From Adineta ricciae (Eukaryota; Rotifera; Eurotatoria; Adinetida; Adinetidae): a stretch of 64,000 nt of DNA. Position numbers and translations under genes: made by a program. Below are positions 34,531 through 47,128 of the stretch, piece by piece (the stretch's first letter is position 1; every line of letters begins with the position of its first letter). The notes under the pieces are model-generated. The model had not been told where the DNA came from. It was given only the letters and a program-made list of their open reading frames with translations, and made no database searches. The DNA lies in assembly GCA_905250025.1 (NCBI GenBank), contig CAJNOJ010000034.1:310001-374000 (forward strand), read 5' to 3'.

Positions 34531-36098
34531 AGTTCACAACAACTTGTGAAGATCATAAATAAAATATTTTTGTTTTTTGTTTATCACAAAACCATATTTT
34601 TCCTTCGATTACAGAACAGTGAACTTCTACTTCGCATTTTACATATGTGCGCATAAAAACACCTCTTTTTTTTGTTATGTTCTGTTGTAAATACACATCT
34701 CGGCATGTGATGCGGTCACTGAGAGAAAGAAAGAAGAAAGACAAACAGGCAATGACTTTCTCTCCCTCTTTTTCTCAGCCATAGAAAGAACATATTACCA
34801 ACGAGAAAGGAACAGAATATGTATAGAACTTCTGTTTATATATATATTGTTATACTATTTCTTTTCTTGCTAAGCGATCAGAGCAGAGCATTGTCGACCG
34901 CCTGCAATTGGCTCGTTGCGAACTACTCGACAACGATGACAACCATCAGTTTTGCCTACGTCTATGTTCTTTGTTCACTTGCAGCCGATTTACATCATCG
35001 CATATCGTTTGTACGGACGAGATTAAGTGTTCGCTTCAATAGAAGAGAAACCTAAGAAGCAAATGAGAAAGAGAAAAATAAACATCGACTGATTAGTTTT
35101 TATTTTTCATTGTGACAAATTAGGAAATGTAGATTATCTACTCAGCTATTGGCAATGTATACTATTCGATAACCTTACTTACGAGAAAAGAGGATAAGAA
35201 CTGTTGGATTATTCAACGCAACTTATTTATGCATAATTATAATATATTCAAGAGAATTATTGATGTGAAGTACGAGTGGAATGAAAATTGCACAGCTAGT
35301 CAGTTTACGCAGCAAATGTTTCTCTCATTCTCATGTCAAAGTTATACCGATAGGCAACGTCGGGAACGCATTTTATTTTACCCAGTGATCTTAATAAACT
35401 CTGTCAGACAGACATATCATTTCCATATCAAACACTAAACGATAGTTATATGACCAAAGGGATACTTTATGACAAGCATTGGTTAGTGTTACAATGCATT
35501 CGAAGAGCTCACATAGCACTTGTACGATATCAGACCATATAAATTTCGATGATACTCAATGACTAACAGAAAAAGCAACTGACAGTATCCTAGGAATACC
35601 AAGAAAAGAGTATTTGACGGTGTACCTCAGGCAATGTGTACAAAAATGACGATCATATTTTCCACTCTCAATGATTTTCGTTTTTATGTAATGCAAGCAC
35701 TTCGGAATGTTACGAAAATCGGTTTGTTACAAATGTCCATGACATAAAAACAATTGCCTTGTGATATTGATCTCACACGAATGAGTAGTGCTGCAAAAGG
35801 ATCTTCTTACGAAATTCGTCTCAAGACTTTCATCAGCACACAAATTTGATCTATTTTTCCCATATGACTATTAAGAATCTTTCGCGATTCCAGTTTGTAT
35901 TGTTTTCGCTTTCGACCAACCTTGATTTTAATTGGGAAAATACGACAAAAATTTGATGAATTCATCCATCAATGCATGAATACTAAAGACTGGTAATTAT
36001 ATGACATTTATCTTCTCTTCAATGCCGAGCTTTGTGCATATAATTCTTTTGTCTCGTATATCACATGATATCTAAAACGACAAACGATACAAAATATG
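34531..36098. other. intergenic
   Basis: No gene supported. Open frames at 34819-35055 and 35229-35438 are not kept in the second copy, which has shifts and substitutions there. Confidence 0.45.
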
Positions 36099-36149
36099 TC
36101 AGGACACTGTGTCAACAAAAGAAATGAACACTGACTGTAAAAAGATGTA

Positions 36150-36950
36150 GAACGAAATGCTTAGAATCTCTCGGCGTGTAGTGGAAATCGTCGCCCTAAC
36201 ACTTGTTTTGCTGCATAGCGAAGTACGAAAAACAAACTTTTTGCCTTTAATTTCACGAAATGCTTCTGCAGCTTCGATCAAAAACTTCTCACTTACGGCA
36301 CCCGAGCAAGTGCCATCAGTTATATCAATCAACAGTAACTCAAGAAGTATTTCAAAGTTCTGCAATGGCACTGAAAGTTCGCATGTGCAACAGTTGTGAG
36401 TATGATATAAATGGGTATTTCTTTACCATTTGATTCTGAAAAAACTACTCACTGTCTATTATATAAATCATCGACATCGATGAGATCTTCGAAATCAAGA
36501 AGTTCTACTTGTTCATGACTAAAATTTACTGGCCAGAAAAGAGACTCACGCGCAGTGAAATTCATTCGATACCTGAAAATGAAAGGCGAAAGAAACCGTA
36601 AAGAATCAATTCGTTATTTATCATCAGATATTTCTTGCACGACATGTCACCAACAATCACATCTCCAAAAAGATTCTTCCACTTTCCTCTAGAATTCCAT
36701 TAACTTTCAATTCACTAACCAAAATCAATCCTTCATGATTCTTTTCAAACAGAATCCCTGCGTATCCAGACGTCTGTATATTCTCTATTTGTTTTTCGTA
36801 CAATGACGATGGATAATTATCGTGAATGTAACTATTACTGAGTGCGTATGTTATTATTTTGAAAAGAGAATGAAATAAATTATAGGTGTTTTTTTTGTCT
36901 TTGATAATTTCTCTTTCCACCAGACCGACTTCGGTTGTATAATCGATCAT
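36150..36950 (-). pseudogene. Tudor-like gene remnant, copy 1 (probably decaying)
   Basis: Exon 36661-36950 (from ATG 36950) and exon 36572 down to 36449 join in phase 2 and read in frame through YRMNFTARESLFWPVNF and EQVELLDFEDLIDVDDLYNR to a TGA. Further along, a block near 36180-36350 reads LLIDITDGTCSGAVSEKFLI and EAAEAFREIKGKKFVF. IDTTD-type text followed by VSEKFLIEAAEA recalls the end of Tudor domains of TDRD proteins, as does the preceding acidic text. Relative to copy 2, about 74 bases are missing here next to that block, breaking the frame. I judge it a decaying gene; a short live product from the first two exons cannot be excluded. Family assignment is weak. Confidence 0.35.
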
Positions 36951-38439
36951 CTTTTCGCGTCAATATCAAAAGAAATCAAGACTGAAACTTTATTTCACAT
37001 GTATTTGAACCTCAAAAGAAATGATTAACAAAGTTTTACGCTGCTTCACTTATACATTTCAATTCAAATTGCAATACATTTTTTACATGTCAAATGTCAC
37101 TAAAACAATCAATCAAACAAAAAATATAGAGTAACAATTCGTTAGCTACATTTGATAATTAATGAAAAATACACGATATGACCAGTCATCCATGGTAAAA
37201 CGCGTCAAACAAAACGTTCAGTGAATATGTGTTTTGTCCTGTAAAATTAACTTCATTTGACAAGAACATCAAAGATATGACATTTTGTTTGCGCTCGAAC
37301 TCGAATTTGTAATTTCGTTTGTCCTGCTGTGTCTATTCAATTGAATACGACTCAAATGTGAATGAGGACGATCAAGAAAACAATCGAACATCGGACGACT
37401 TGCACAGCAAGCGATTTCCGTCAACGATTAACACTATTAATTAAATCATCGATGTCGGTCGACAATAAAAAGACAACAGTAGGAGTAGATCTCTTCATCA
37501 TCAAGACTCTTCAACAGTTTGTTGTCATGTTTTCAAAGCGCCAGTCATGTTCGAACAAAGATCAATCATATATACAAAAGCCAATGATGTTCATTGAAAT
37601 GTTAAATAAGATAAAAATATTTCCTCAATTATCTGACATTTCAGACGCAAAGAAGAAGAAATAAACGTTCGTTATCGTTTGTATATATCAACGAAGGAAA
37701 CATTTTCTTCGTGATTTTGCTTAATCAGCAAGACAAATGCTTTTCAGTAATGAAAATTACATCACACACACATACACATCTGAAGAAAATAACAAACTTC
37801 GGATGTTCATTTGTTCAGCACAGATAGATATTGACAAAAAATGGACAATGAAGTCAACTTCGATATTTACTTGACGTGATTGAATTGTTAAGATTATATC
37901 CTGGTCACTTATTTTTTTCTCTCCTCTCTTCTCTTCAAACAACGAGAGAAAAGAAATAAACATGACAATAAATCGCCTGTGCACCCGTCATTCTTCTCTT
38001 CATTTGTTCATCGCTTGAGAGATGATAGTTCGTAGCATACTGGATTAATAGTATAAAAGCTATTCTTCGCATTCACTTCTGTCTATCTATGTATATAAAT
38101 ATAACTAGATACACACGACTAGCCGTTGTACTTTTGATGAATTATTGCCTTTTTTTTCCATAGAGCGAGGAAGAGTAGATAATCAAAAGATTGAATAGAC
38201 TAGCAACTCTTATCTGCCTATATGTAGACAAACACGGAAGACGAAGTAAATCATCATCGACTAGAGAGTAAAGAAATAGTGTTCATTTTATTTGTATGTT
38301 GATTACCAAAATCGATGACGTGTACACATACGTAGGGTGAACTTTACTTTCGAGAGTCCTTTCGTCTGTTACTTCTCCTGTTGTTGACCATCATCGAGAA
38401 TATGAAGAACACGAGATAAGATCGATGACAAGTCAAGTA
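36951..38439. other. intergenic to the contig join
   Basis: No recognisable gene. A 70-codon frame at 37452-37664 (MSVDNKKTTVGVDLF...) is intact in both copies with a single amino-acid change, but the surrounding non-coding sequence is also unusually similar, so conservation is not evidence of coding here. Confidence 0.4.
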
Positions 38440-38440
38440 N
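38440..38440. other. single N, contig join
   Basis: One undetermined base at the exact junction of the two 19.6-kb copies. The DxxHxxE gene of copy 2 is cut here, and the frame that reads through the N is an artefact. Confidence 0.92.
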
Positions 38441-39109
38441 TCGTCGAATGTGGCTTTTACGGTCGCTCATAGTCGAGCTCGTGTTTTTGATAAGATCAAC
38501 GATATATCCTGAGTATGATGCGATCTGTCGTTCCTTGCCCGAACTTGTCTGAACTAAAGCGGTGAGAAGTGAAAATTCATTTTCCTTCTCTACATGGTTC
38601 AAAAAGTATTTCATAGCCTGGCCTTTCGATCGATTAACACCACAAGTAGTAATAACCAGATTCGAGACGTCGTTAACTTCGGCACGCAAGCACTCGATTG
38701 TTTTAGTCGAAAACGCCTTAATTTCGTTAACAGCATAAATTAGAACTTGAACTTCATGTATATGATCCACGTCGTATCCGTTCGGTAATTTTCCATTTTC
38801 CAAATTTAGATTGTTTTTTGTATACGGATCAAGATAATTTCGAAGATTGATGATTGTACTAACATTAGTACGCGTTCTAAGTTGATTGGATGTGCATCTT
38901 AAAGCAACGTACAAATCTGCATGTTCGCCGGAATGTCGTTCGGTGTATTTAGTGCTTTTTCGAATCGGTGTGTCAGCCTTTTGTGCTGCTGTTAAATTTT
39001 CGCTTATCGGATTCTTGTTTTCTTGTAACTGACACGGTTCTTCGCGATCAGAACTTTGAACTGTGCCATCACTTTGAGAATCATCTGATTTTTCAACGGA
39101 ATTTGTCAT
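38441..39109 (-). CDS. DxxHxxE-motif protein, copy 2 (cut at the N)
   Basis: Starts at ATG 39109 (MTNSVEKSDD) and matches copy 1 until the N, losing about 46 C-terminal codons. The N-terminal 65 residues differ at many positions (for example S/T, P/Q, E/G, N/S, V/A), while the folded part with DVDHIHEVQVL is nearly identical. This contrast suggests constraint on the DxxHxxE domain and freedom in the leader. Truncation is due to the contig end. Confidence 0.6.
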
Positions 39110-40875
39110 TGTCGCGAGCTACAGCTGTGAGTACTTCGGAACTGAAACATAAACAAATCACAACATATGATAAAAAATGAAATGAGAATTGACATTATAG
39201 TTCTTCAAAGAAAAAGGTAATCTGTACTATGAACACCATGTGAGACAGTACCTTTTGACGAATAGCCAATTATTTACAACATGAACAAACGTCACAGGCG
39301 TTTATAAAAGAAAATATAAGGGATGTAACTATTACACTAAATACAAGAACTCGAATTGGCCGCAAACTTTCTGTAGCTGAAAAAGATCAATAAGGACTTC
39401 TTTGCACTTATCAACAACAACTAACACACTATAAAAATCGTAATTTTGCGATGTTATAACATTTAAACTAATTTGTAAAATTTAGAAGAAACAGAGAAAA
39501 ACGTTTATGTGTCTTAGAGCCTAGTATCTGGCTTATTTTCCTTAAAATATCGCAAGAATCTATAATTGTGTTTCACACCAAAAGCAGATTATTACATACC
39601 AGTTACATAATCAAAATAAGCTCAGAAAGGAGGAAAGATAGGAGCAAAAAAAAGATGGGGACGTTGCTCAAAATTTCTATAAATTCTAATAGACCAGAAC
39701 AATATTGATGTATCATTTCCGTCGTACAAAGTCTGTCACTATTGGAATGATAAAAAACAGTGCGATGCGGTTTCTTCTAGTGTGTATTACTTATGAGAGT
39801 ATGCGCGTGACTCATGCTTAGTGTTGTTGTGTCTTCCAAGGCTCTTTTTTCTCCTCCATCAAGACCTATATCGGAGCAATAGAAAAAAGAATCATCGATT
39901 CTACTCGTTCTGTTCTTTTTCTATTCTCCTCTGAATGCAAAAGAATATTTGCCATAAAAATGTCTTCTTTTCTCTCGTGCGTACGCGTCAGTCCCTTTCA
40001 GTTCAGTCTATGCTCAGAACAGAACGATAAAACTTGCGTTCTTTTTCTCTTTACTACTCGCAACTACATAGAATCAACGCTCCTAATACGGTCAGCGTGT
40101 CTATACGTTGTTCGTGATAAGAACACACTCTCCAACCATCTATATGCATTGAGTAAATGTCATTCGTCATTCGAAAACTTACGTGTATAGATGGGAGAGA
40201 TGGTTGAGAATCGATCTAGCCGTTAAAGCATCTGCTGCCACTAATGTTATGATATATATACCCATTTATTCAATATTTTGATCGAGATTGAAGGTTGATT
40301 GAGTTTGAACCTTCGAATGTTTCATTGCTATGTACTAAATCTCGCACTGCGTTAGAAGCATTGACAATTGCAGACTGGATGTATGTGAGAAATGGCTTGC
40401 ATTGTAAATGGATTAGTTAAATCTCACTAGTTTATCGAAATGATCTACCTGTTGTCTGCAATCTGTTGTTGTGTCAATCGGGCAAATTTAGCGAATAGCG
40501 GTGTGCTACTACAATACAATTATGATTGAATCTTTCATTCAGTAAAAACAGTGAGCTGATTAGTTTTCGAGAACAATAGTTTGAGACAAAACGAAAAAAT
40601 TCTCGTGGTGGAGTTAAAACAACTAAGTACCGCTAGCTTTTACCAGGACAAACTCGATTTTCGCATTTACTTTAATATTCTATTTTGGATTTTCCAGGTA
40701 ACTTTAAGGTTATTCAGTCTATACTGATATGTACTTGACAGAATGTTTCGTAAAGAAACACGTTTATAATCGTTTTGGTTTTATTCATGTTGCATAAATA
40801 GTACAATACATATATTTATTGAAAAATTTACTGAACATATCTATAATATTAATGAAACAACGAGATTATCAGAGA
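39110..40875. other. intergenic
   Basis: Counterpart of 19512-21160 with no supported gene. It contains the copy-specific 133-base insertion at 40345-40477. Confidence 0.4.
40345..40477. repeat. 133-base insertion with inverted repeats, absent from copy 1
   Basis: Copy 1 has only CTAG at this point. The insertion has inverted repeats near its ends: ATTGACA then ATTGCAGAC at 40360-40375, and the reverse complements GTCTGCAAT at 40454-40462 and TGTCAAT at 40472-40478. TCG flanks it on both sides. It may be a short MITE-like element; no known family is recognised. Confidence 0.45.
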
Positions 40876-41775
40876 TTACCAGGCAGATCTTTGAAACATA
40901 AGAGGTGAGCCACTACCGGGTGTTAGTATCGGAATATTTCCGAATGGTTGAGAACCACTAAAGGGTATGCCACCAGCAGCTGCAAATGGTGAACCAGCAC
41001 GTGGTGGAATAGGTGGTGGCTGCTCCATTGGAAATCCAGATGGGATAATATTTGGAAATGGTTGAACATTATTGAAGGGAATACCATTCATGGGAGCGAA
41101 AGGTGAACCTGGCCGTGGTGGTGCAACATTTGGAAATGGTTGAGGATTATTGAAAGGCACACCATTGTTCGGTGCAAAAGGAGAACCTGGTCGCACATTG
41201 TTATAAGGATACCCGGCTCCAGCAAATGGTGAGCCACGGCGACGATGTTCATCGTCACTACTTGATGTTGATCGGCTACGATGGCGACGGCGCGATGATG
41301 ATCGGTGACGTGATGAAGATCGATGACGATACGATTGACCTGGGAGAGGTCGGCCATAAGCACCACTACCAAAATGATTTCCTTCACCACCTATTAATGG
41401 TGATTGCCGTCCAGATGGAAACGGCATTGGTGGATTAACAAAACCATTGCCTGGTACGATTGATGGATTAGCAAAACCGTTGCCGGATATTATCGGTGCA
41501 TTAAAACCAGATCCAAATTGGCCACCCATAGGCATTCCTCCAAAATTGGCAGGCGGAAAAGGCATTCCACCAGCAGGCAATATATTACCTCCTTGAATTG
41601 GAACGTTACTACCAAATAAAGCACCCGCATTGCCAAATTGTCCCAAACCTGGCTGAACAAAAGGTGATTGAAAAGAAGCTGGTAAGCCATTTCCAAAAGG
41701 ATTTCCGCCGAATTGATTCCTACAATGGAAGGAGACATTATGAGAAACTCGAAGAACTGAAATATAAACTTACAT
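40876..41775 (-). CDS. PF-repeat, SR-rich protein with split start codon, copy 2
   Basis: Coding exon 40876-41719 plus AT at 41774-41775 gives 281 residues. The intron again splits the ATG after AT, here with a TTGTAG acceptor in place of TTGCAG, so the arrangement is retained. One 11-residue unit fewer than copy 1 (two diverged units, PIISGNGFANP and SIVPGNGFVNP). The SR tract and PGSPF repeats are kept. Confidence 0.65.
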
Positions 41776-42738
41776 GCTTGTACTGTATTAATGAAAGAAA
41801 AGGTAAAATATATGTGTTGACAATTCACATAAAATGAAATGTTTATATACTAACAACATGGTTCTTTCGAGATGAATCACGTAATAGACAAGGTGAAATC
41901 AATGATGCATAACTGCAATGTGATTGAAGATGAATAAGGTCGGTAATTATTATATGAGTAATCAAAGCGTGGGCATAGTTTTAGTAACCATTGTTTATTT
42001 TGTTCATTTCATTCAACTATTTCTTAGTAATCAGTTTAACTGAAAACAAATATGCGCACGTGATGCATTGTCAATGAATACGTGTTGATTCACACGAAAT
42101 TAATGTCAAGAAAAGTTTATTGATATCATTTTAAGACATGTTCGAATATGAACGTCGAGAAGATAGCGTTTGATCTGAACTATGTCAGATCTAACGAAAG
42201 AAAGCATACAGTTGAAAGCATGCTTCTCAATGAACAGCGTCAATATTTCTGTTAGGAGTTCGTACGTGCAGAAACAAATAAAACTATCTTGGTTAGATTA
42301 CATCGATGTGGGATGTAGCAAAATTTTGGTGGCAAATCTACTTCTTTTTTTTTTCTTTCTGTTCTGTTTTGCTCCAGCTCTGTTTTCTGTTGTTGTTGCC
42401 GAAGACGGGGCAACTTTATCGATCGACAGAACTACGTCCTTCAACTCTGACACCGAGTGAGAGTCATGCGCCTCGATACGCCTCTACATCGAATAATTTA
42501 TGTATGTTTTTGACGTCTGATGCTGGTTACAAACATGCAAATATTCGCGTAATTTTATCGAAAAAATGGAAAAAAATCAACCAATCTCTTATCTGTATCA
42601 TTGGATAGCATATATTTTAAAGGGCAATCAACACAGCTACCTTCACTTCCTCAAATATAATACAAACCATTTTATGTCATTTATTTGTTTTTTTTTGTGT
42701 GAAACTACGTATATTTTCTTTCAGATTTCGTGTTCGAT
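41776..42738. other. divergent promoter region, copy 2
   Basis: Counterpart of 22094-23059, with the same 5' UTR splice acceptor before the NYN start. No other feature is supported. Confidence 0.45.
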
Positions 42739-44079
42739 ATGGCACGAGCAACGGTCGGTTGTACCGCTGCTGAAATGAAGACATTCACCGATTGTATGTT
42801 CTTTATGAACGGATCTTGTAAATTAAATGATAAATGTCGTTACCGCCATTGTGCAAAGGCTGCTGCGCAAACAAAAAACTGCTCTAAATGGCCAAAAATT
42901 TGCCGAGACGTTAGATGTTCCTATCGACACCCGGCACCACCCAAAATAGTGGATAGTAACAAGAAAAAACTGGCATCTGAACCTGCAGCAAAATCAGTAC
43001 CAACACCATCGGCATCGTCACAACCGCAACAGGAAGTTCTAATCAGCTTCTTCTGGGATATCGAAAACGTTCCAATACCTAAAGGACAAAAACCGTTTGA
43101 TATTGTTCAACGCATTCGCCAAAAATTAGTCATTGACGCCGGTCTACGCGAATATAATTTCTCGTGTTTTTGCAACAGCGCAATGATATCTCAAGATAAT
43201 CAATTAAGTTTATTTCATGCAAACGTCAGTATAGTACATGTACCCGACCGGAAACCCGGAGCAGTAGACCGTCATATTATGTTAGCGTTAGATCGTTTTG
43301 AGCGAGCTCACCGACCTCCAGCGACAATTGTTCTTATCTCAGGTGATATCGATTTCGTTGGTAAATTAAGTGATCTTCGTCACCAAGCCGGTTACCATGT
43401 TATTGTCATACATAATAAACCGGCGAAAGAAGAATTAAAAGCTACGGTTAATGCTCATTATCCGTGGGAATTGTTTACACAAGCATTGTCAAACGATGTT
43501 AATCTCCTTCCTAGTTTAATGGAAGAATTAAAAACACGTACGCCTCAACCATATCGAATGACCAGTTCGAATAGAGATGGTCATCTGCATAAGGTTGAAC
43601 CGTCAACTAATCGACCAGCGGCGTCAGCGAAATCACAACCAACTCCAGCAAAAAAACAGACATATCCATGCCCAAAATGTTCCAGTGAATTCGATTCAAT
43701 TCAAGCTGTCAGACAACATCAAGAAGCCAAAGATCACCTTTTTGATTGCCCCAAGTGTGATGAAACATTCACCACACTCGATGGCTTGACTCAACATAAG
43801 AAAGCGAAAGATCATCAGGACATTGACTATGGTTGTGGACAATGCAACCGCCGGTTTAATCAGCTTGATAGTTTAAATCAACATCAGAAAGCAACAGGTC
43901 ACTCGAATTTATTTAAATCTGTGCCTGTTATATCTGATGGTCTTCCTCGTGACAACACACTTCCGAGGAACAATTCAACTACAAGCAATGTTTGGGAAGA
44001 TGCAGCAACGGTTATTATCAATCAAGGTATTGCTGCACTTGTTCAACATTATCCGGCGATATTTGCCAACAAAAAATGA
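42739..44079 (+). CDS. CCCH - NYN - C2H2 zinc-finger protein, copy 2
   Basis: 446 residues, same length as copy 1, with all zinc ligands of both CCCH and all three C2H2 fingers and the NYN acidic residues retained (WDIEN, SGDIDF). About 32 residues differ from copy 1 by my count, near 7%, spread over the NYN domain and linkers (for example D/Y and D/N in LREDNFSCFCDS, S/P in DRKSGAVDR). This is much more than the roughly 1-2% seen in TTC8 or SLC45 between the same two blocks. The DNA-level reading frame is intact. Confidence 0.85.
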   Translation: MARATVGCTAAEMKTFTDCMFFMNGSCKLNDKCRYRHCAKAAAQTKNCSKWPKICRDVRCSYRHPAPPKIVDSNKKKLASEPAAKSVPTPSASSQPQQEVLISFFWDIENVPIPKGQKPFDIVQRIRQKLVIDAGLREYNFSCFCNSAMISQDNQLSLFHANVSIVHVPDRKPGAVDRHIMLALDRFERAHRPPATIVLISGDIDFVGKLSDLRHQAGYHVIVIHNKPAKEELKATVNAHYPWELFTQALSNDVNLLPSLMEELKTRTPQPYRMTSSNRDGHLHKVEPSTNRPAASAKSQPTPAKKQTYPCPKCSSEFDSIQAVRQHQEAKDHLFDCPKCDETFTTLDGLTQHKKAKDHQDIDYGCGQCNRRFNQLDSLNQHQKATGHSNLFKSVPVISDGLPRDNTLPRNNSTTSNVWEDAATVIINQGIAALVQHYPAIFANKK

Positions 44080-44910
44080 ATCAAAATTTGTTTTAATTCA
44101 AAATATTCTTTTACCATTATTTACAGAGAAATCGAGTTCATTGATTTTTCAGTAAATCGACGAAAATGGTTAGAAGAATAAGTTGATCTTCAAATTGAAA
44201 AGAAACATTTGAATGATCAGCGTTTCATTTAAAACTTGTATTGAATATTTCTATTCGATGAACAAGTGAATGAGACATGTAAAATAAATCGTATTTATTT
44301 TTGTAGTGATCAAATCTGCGATTCAATAACTTGTAATAAACAGTTGATAAATGTATTAATACGGATGATGAAGTACTTGGACAACTGAATATAGTTGAAT
44401 TCAACTTTCGAGTTTGATTACACTACTAGTCGTTTCTAATAAACATGTTAATGGATTCATGAGTGCGATTTGTTATTGTTAAAATCTCCAGTGAAGCATA
44501 AAACACTTTGTCTCTTCAGCTATTTTTGAACCATTAATTGGTTTCCTATGTCATCTAATTTGAGTGTTTCCACACAGTTATTCTCTTCTATTTTTATCGC
44601 AAAAAATCTGCCATCCGTAAATATCATGCGACATGGAAATTGTTGTTTTATGTTTAGTTTCACGAAGCAAAAGAAAGAAATACATATAAAATAAACTGAT
44701 GAATCCTACAGATATTATTGCTTTGATTCAATGCTACTGTTTGCCGCATATGATCGTCATCATCGTTATTCGTCTGAATTTGTCATACATAAGCACTAAT
44801 GCAGAACACAAAAATGATTTGAGCACACATAGTAACGTACATGAACAGAAAGAAGAATGCAATATGCATTAGACTGACTAGATGCCAAGAATAAAAGCTG
44901 AAAGTATCGA
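44080..44910. other. convergent intergenic region, copy 2
   Basis: Counterpart of 24401-25259; several short deletions relative to it (near 44330 and 44580). No gene seen. Confidence 0.4.
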
Positions 44911-47128
44911 TCATAAAGCTTGTGAAGATGATTTTGATAAGCCGTTTTCAACAGTCCGATTTTGGTCATCCGAGACGCAAAGAACATTTGTTGAGCTGGT
45001 ATCATAACGAAGTTGAGAAACGAGATTCGACGATGAATTACATTTGGAATTTTTCTTAGATAAACATGGTTTTTGTTCATCATCCTGTTGAACAAGAGTG
45101 ATATAACAATTTTTCGATGATAATGGTAATGCTGTATCCTCATTGTCATCTGCAATCGATGAGCTTTTTTTCAGCGATGGACTAGTCGGATCTTTTCGAT
45201 CTGATGAATTGTTCAGATCAGATAATGGACGTAAACGTTTTAGAACGAAGAATAATGCGATCAAAGTAAAGAATGTCAACGTAAGCATCGTTGTCATCAT
45301 AATATGAAGACGTGTGAGAAGTGCTGCTGCAAATATTGGACCAACTACAAACAAAAAGTTCGAAATGAAGAGAATTTTCATCTGTTTTTTTCTTTCATCT
45401 TACTTATGGTCCCGATACCCATGACTAGTCGTTGAATGCCTTGTGAAAAACCTTGTAGTTCTTTGATGGTCAATTTGGTAAATATTGATACACTAGTCGC
45501 TGCTAAGAATGGTAAACCAAGAAGATCAAGTATGACAAAGACAATAAACATTGCAAATAGACGTTTATCGATTACTCCTTGACTCGATTTGCCAGACCAA
45601 CCGAATGAATGTGAAGCCCAGGTAAAAAATACTCCTAAGATGCAAGCAGCGGTTAGTGATATGAAACCGAATACGAGTAAAAAGCGATCTTCAAAACGTT
45701 TCGACAGGACAAAAACAAGTAAAACATAAACAGTAATAATTTCTAAGCCAGCGAAAGCAAATAAACTAGATGTATGGACTATATTCCAACCAAAATTTTG
45801 TTCGGTAAACGCTGCTACTATTGTTTCTAATGCTGTTTGATTGAAATAGGCAATGAATGTGGCAAAGAATAGGACAAACATTTCGATCCGCACGTATTGA
45901 CGGTAATATGCTTCGGATGATAGTTTCTGCTGATCTTGTCGAGATGGATGATCTGATCGAGTGTATTTATGTTTTGGAGAATTATCGGATGTCGACGGTC
46001 CTGTTGTTGTCGATGGCGTTCGATCATAGAAACAAAACCAACAAACAATATGGAGTATTAACCAAATAGAAGCCATTAGAAAGCCAGGGCCATTTAATCG
46101 ATTGATATGAATAGTACCTGACAGAGAAAAAAAATTTACATTAAAGATGCGTATTTGAAAGAGAGCAAAATAATATACAAACCAATGTAAAAATCCATTT
46201 TACGAACGAGTAATGTAAAACATGGGCCCACTAGTAGACCTATTCAAAAAGATATGTTGAATAGCATCGACAAAAGCTGACACCCATCATTTTAATCTAT
46301 CAGTCGTAAATGAAAACAGAAGAACATACCCAGTTGTCGACACCCAAGAATTATTGCAATGGCTTTTGTTCGATCTTTTTCAGTTGTTCGATGAGCTACG
46401 TCAGCAAGAATCTAACACGAAATAAGAGGGATGTACATAAAAGTAAGATCATTAAAAAACAGTTTTCTTACTGGTGGCACTGCTCCCATGCCAACACCAG
46501 AAATTAATCGTCCCAAAAGGACAATATGGATATTTTTTGTCACAAAATAAAGAATATTTCCGCCAATTTCGAACAAATTCGAGACAAGAATAAGGACTTT
46601 CACTTTACCAGTTACATCGGAGATTTTTCCCATGATAACACCTGTTACTGCACCAGATACGCTATAAAATGACAGTATTAAACCGACATAAACTGATATT
46701 GGCGTCATTGTTTTAACATAATCGAACGCTGTAGGTAAAATAACTGCGTATTCGACGCCTGTCATAAAAGCAAAGAGACATATTGTTCCAAATGTTAACA
46801 TAACACGTCGATGTCCATGTGTCCAACGGAAAAAATCGGCTGAATGTGTGACTGGTGTTTTCGGTTGTTTCTCATCATCATCTTCTTCAATCACGTTGTC
46901 AAGATGAACTGGAGAAGTTTTTAGATAATCTGAATAGTTTGTTGTATCTGGCGTATGTATAGGTGAAGTTTTTGAATTGTTGTCCAACGGTGAATACGAT
47001 CGTTTGGCAGTTTTAAACGTGTCTCCACACGTATCTTCAGAAATTAGGTGTTCTGATTGTGCAACGACATCTGCATCTTGACTGCTCAACGAAGAGCGAC
47101 GATGTGAATCCAACAAAGATCCGTGCAT
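44911..47128 (-). CDS. MFSD8/CLN7-like transporter, copy 2
   Basis: Exons 46472-47128, 46330-46411, 46183-46239, 45404-46117 and 44911-45344 have the same lengths as in copy 1 and give 647 residues. The last intron is 59 bases here against 57, so the frame does not run through it. This confirms that the segment is an intron. Changes from copy 1 are mostly in the polar N- and C-terminal tails; the membrane core is nearly unchanged. Confidence 0.8.

Larger units (their letters stand above)
18843..38439 (+). repeat. left copy of the 19.6-kb direct repeat (haplotype 1)
   Basis: This block matches 38441-58144 with the same genes in the same order and orientation. A comparison by eye of one 315-base segment (30829-31143) gave about 15 substitutions, near 5%; other parts range from about 1% upward. 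Non-coding spacers carry many small indels. The block ends precisely at the N at 38440. Confidence 0.95.

Noticed and set aside
37452-37664. 70-residue ORF nearly identical in both copies
   Set aside because: Flanking non-coding DNA is equally similar, so its conservation does not show coding.
38369-39109. Open frame running through the N with a novel C-terminus
   Set aside because: It fuses copy 2 of the DxxHxxE gene to unrelated sequence across a contig join.
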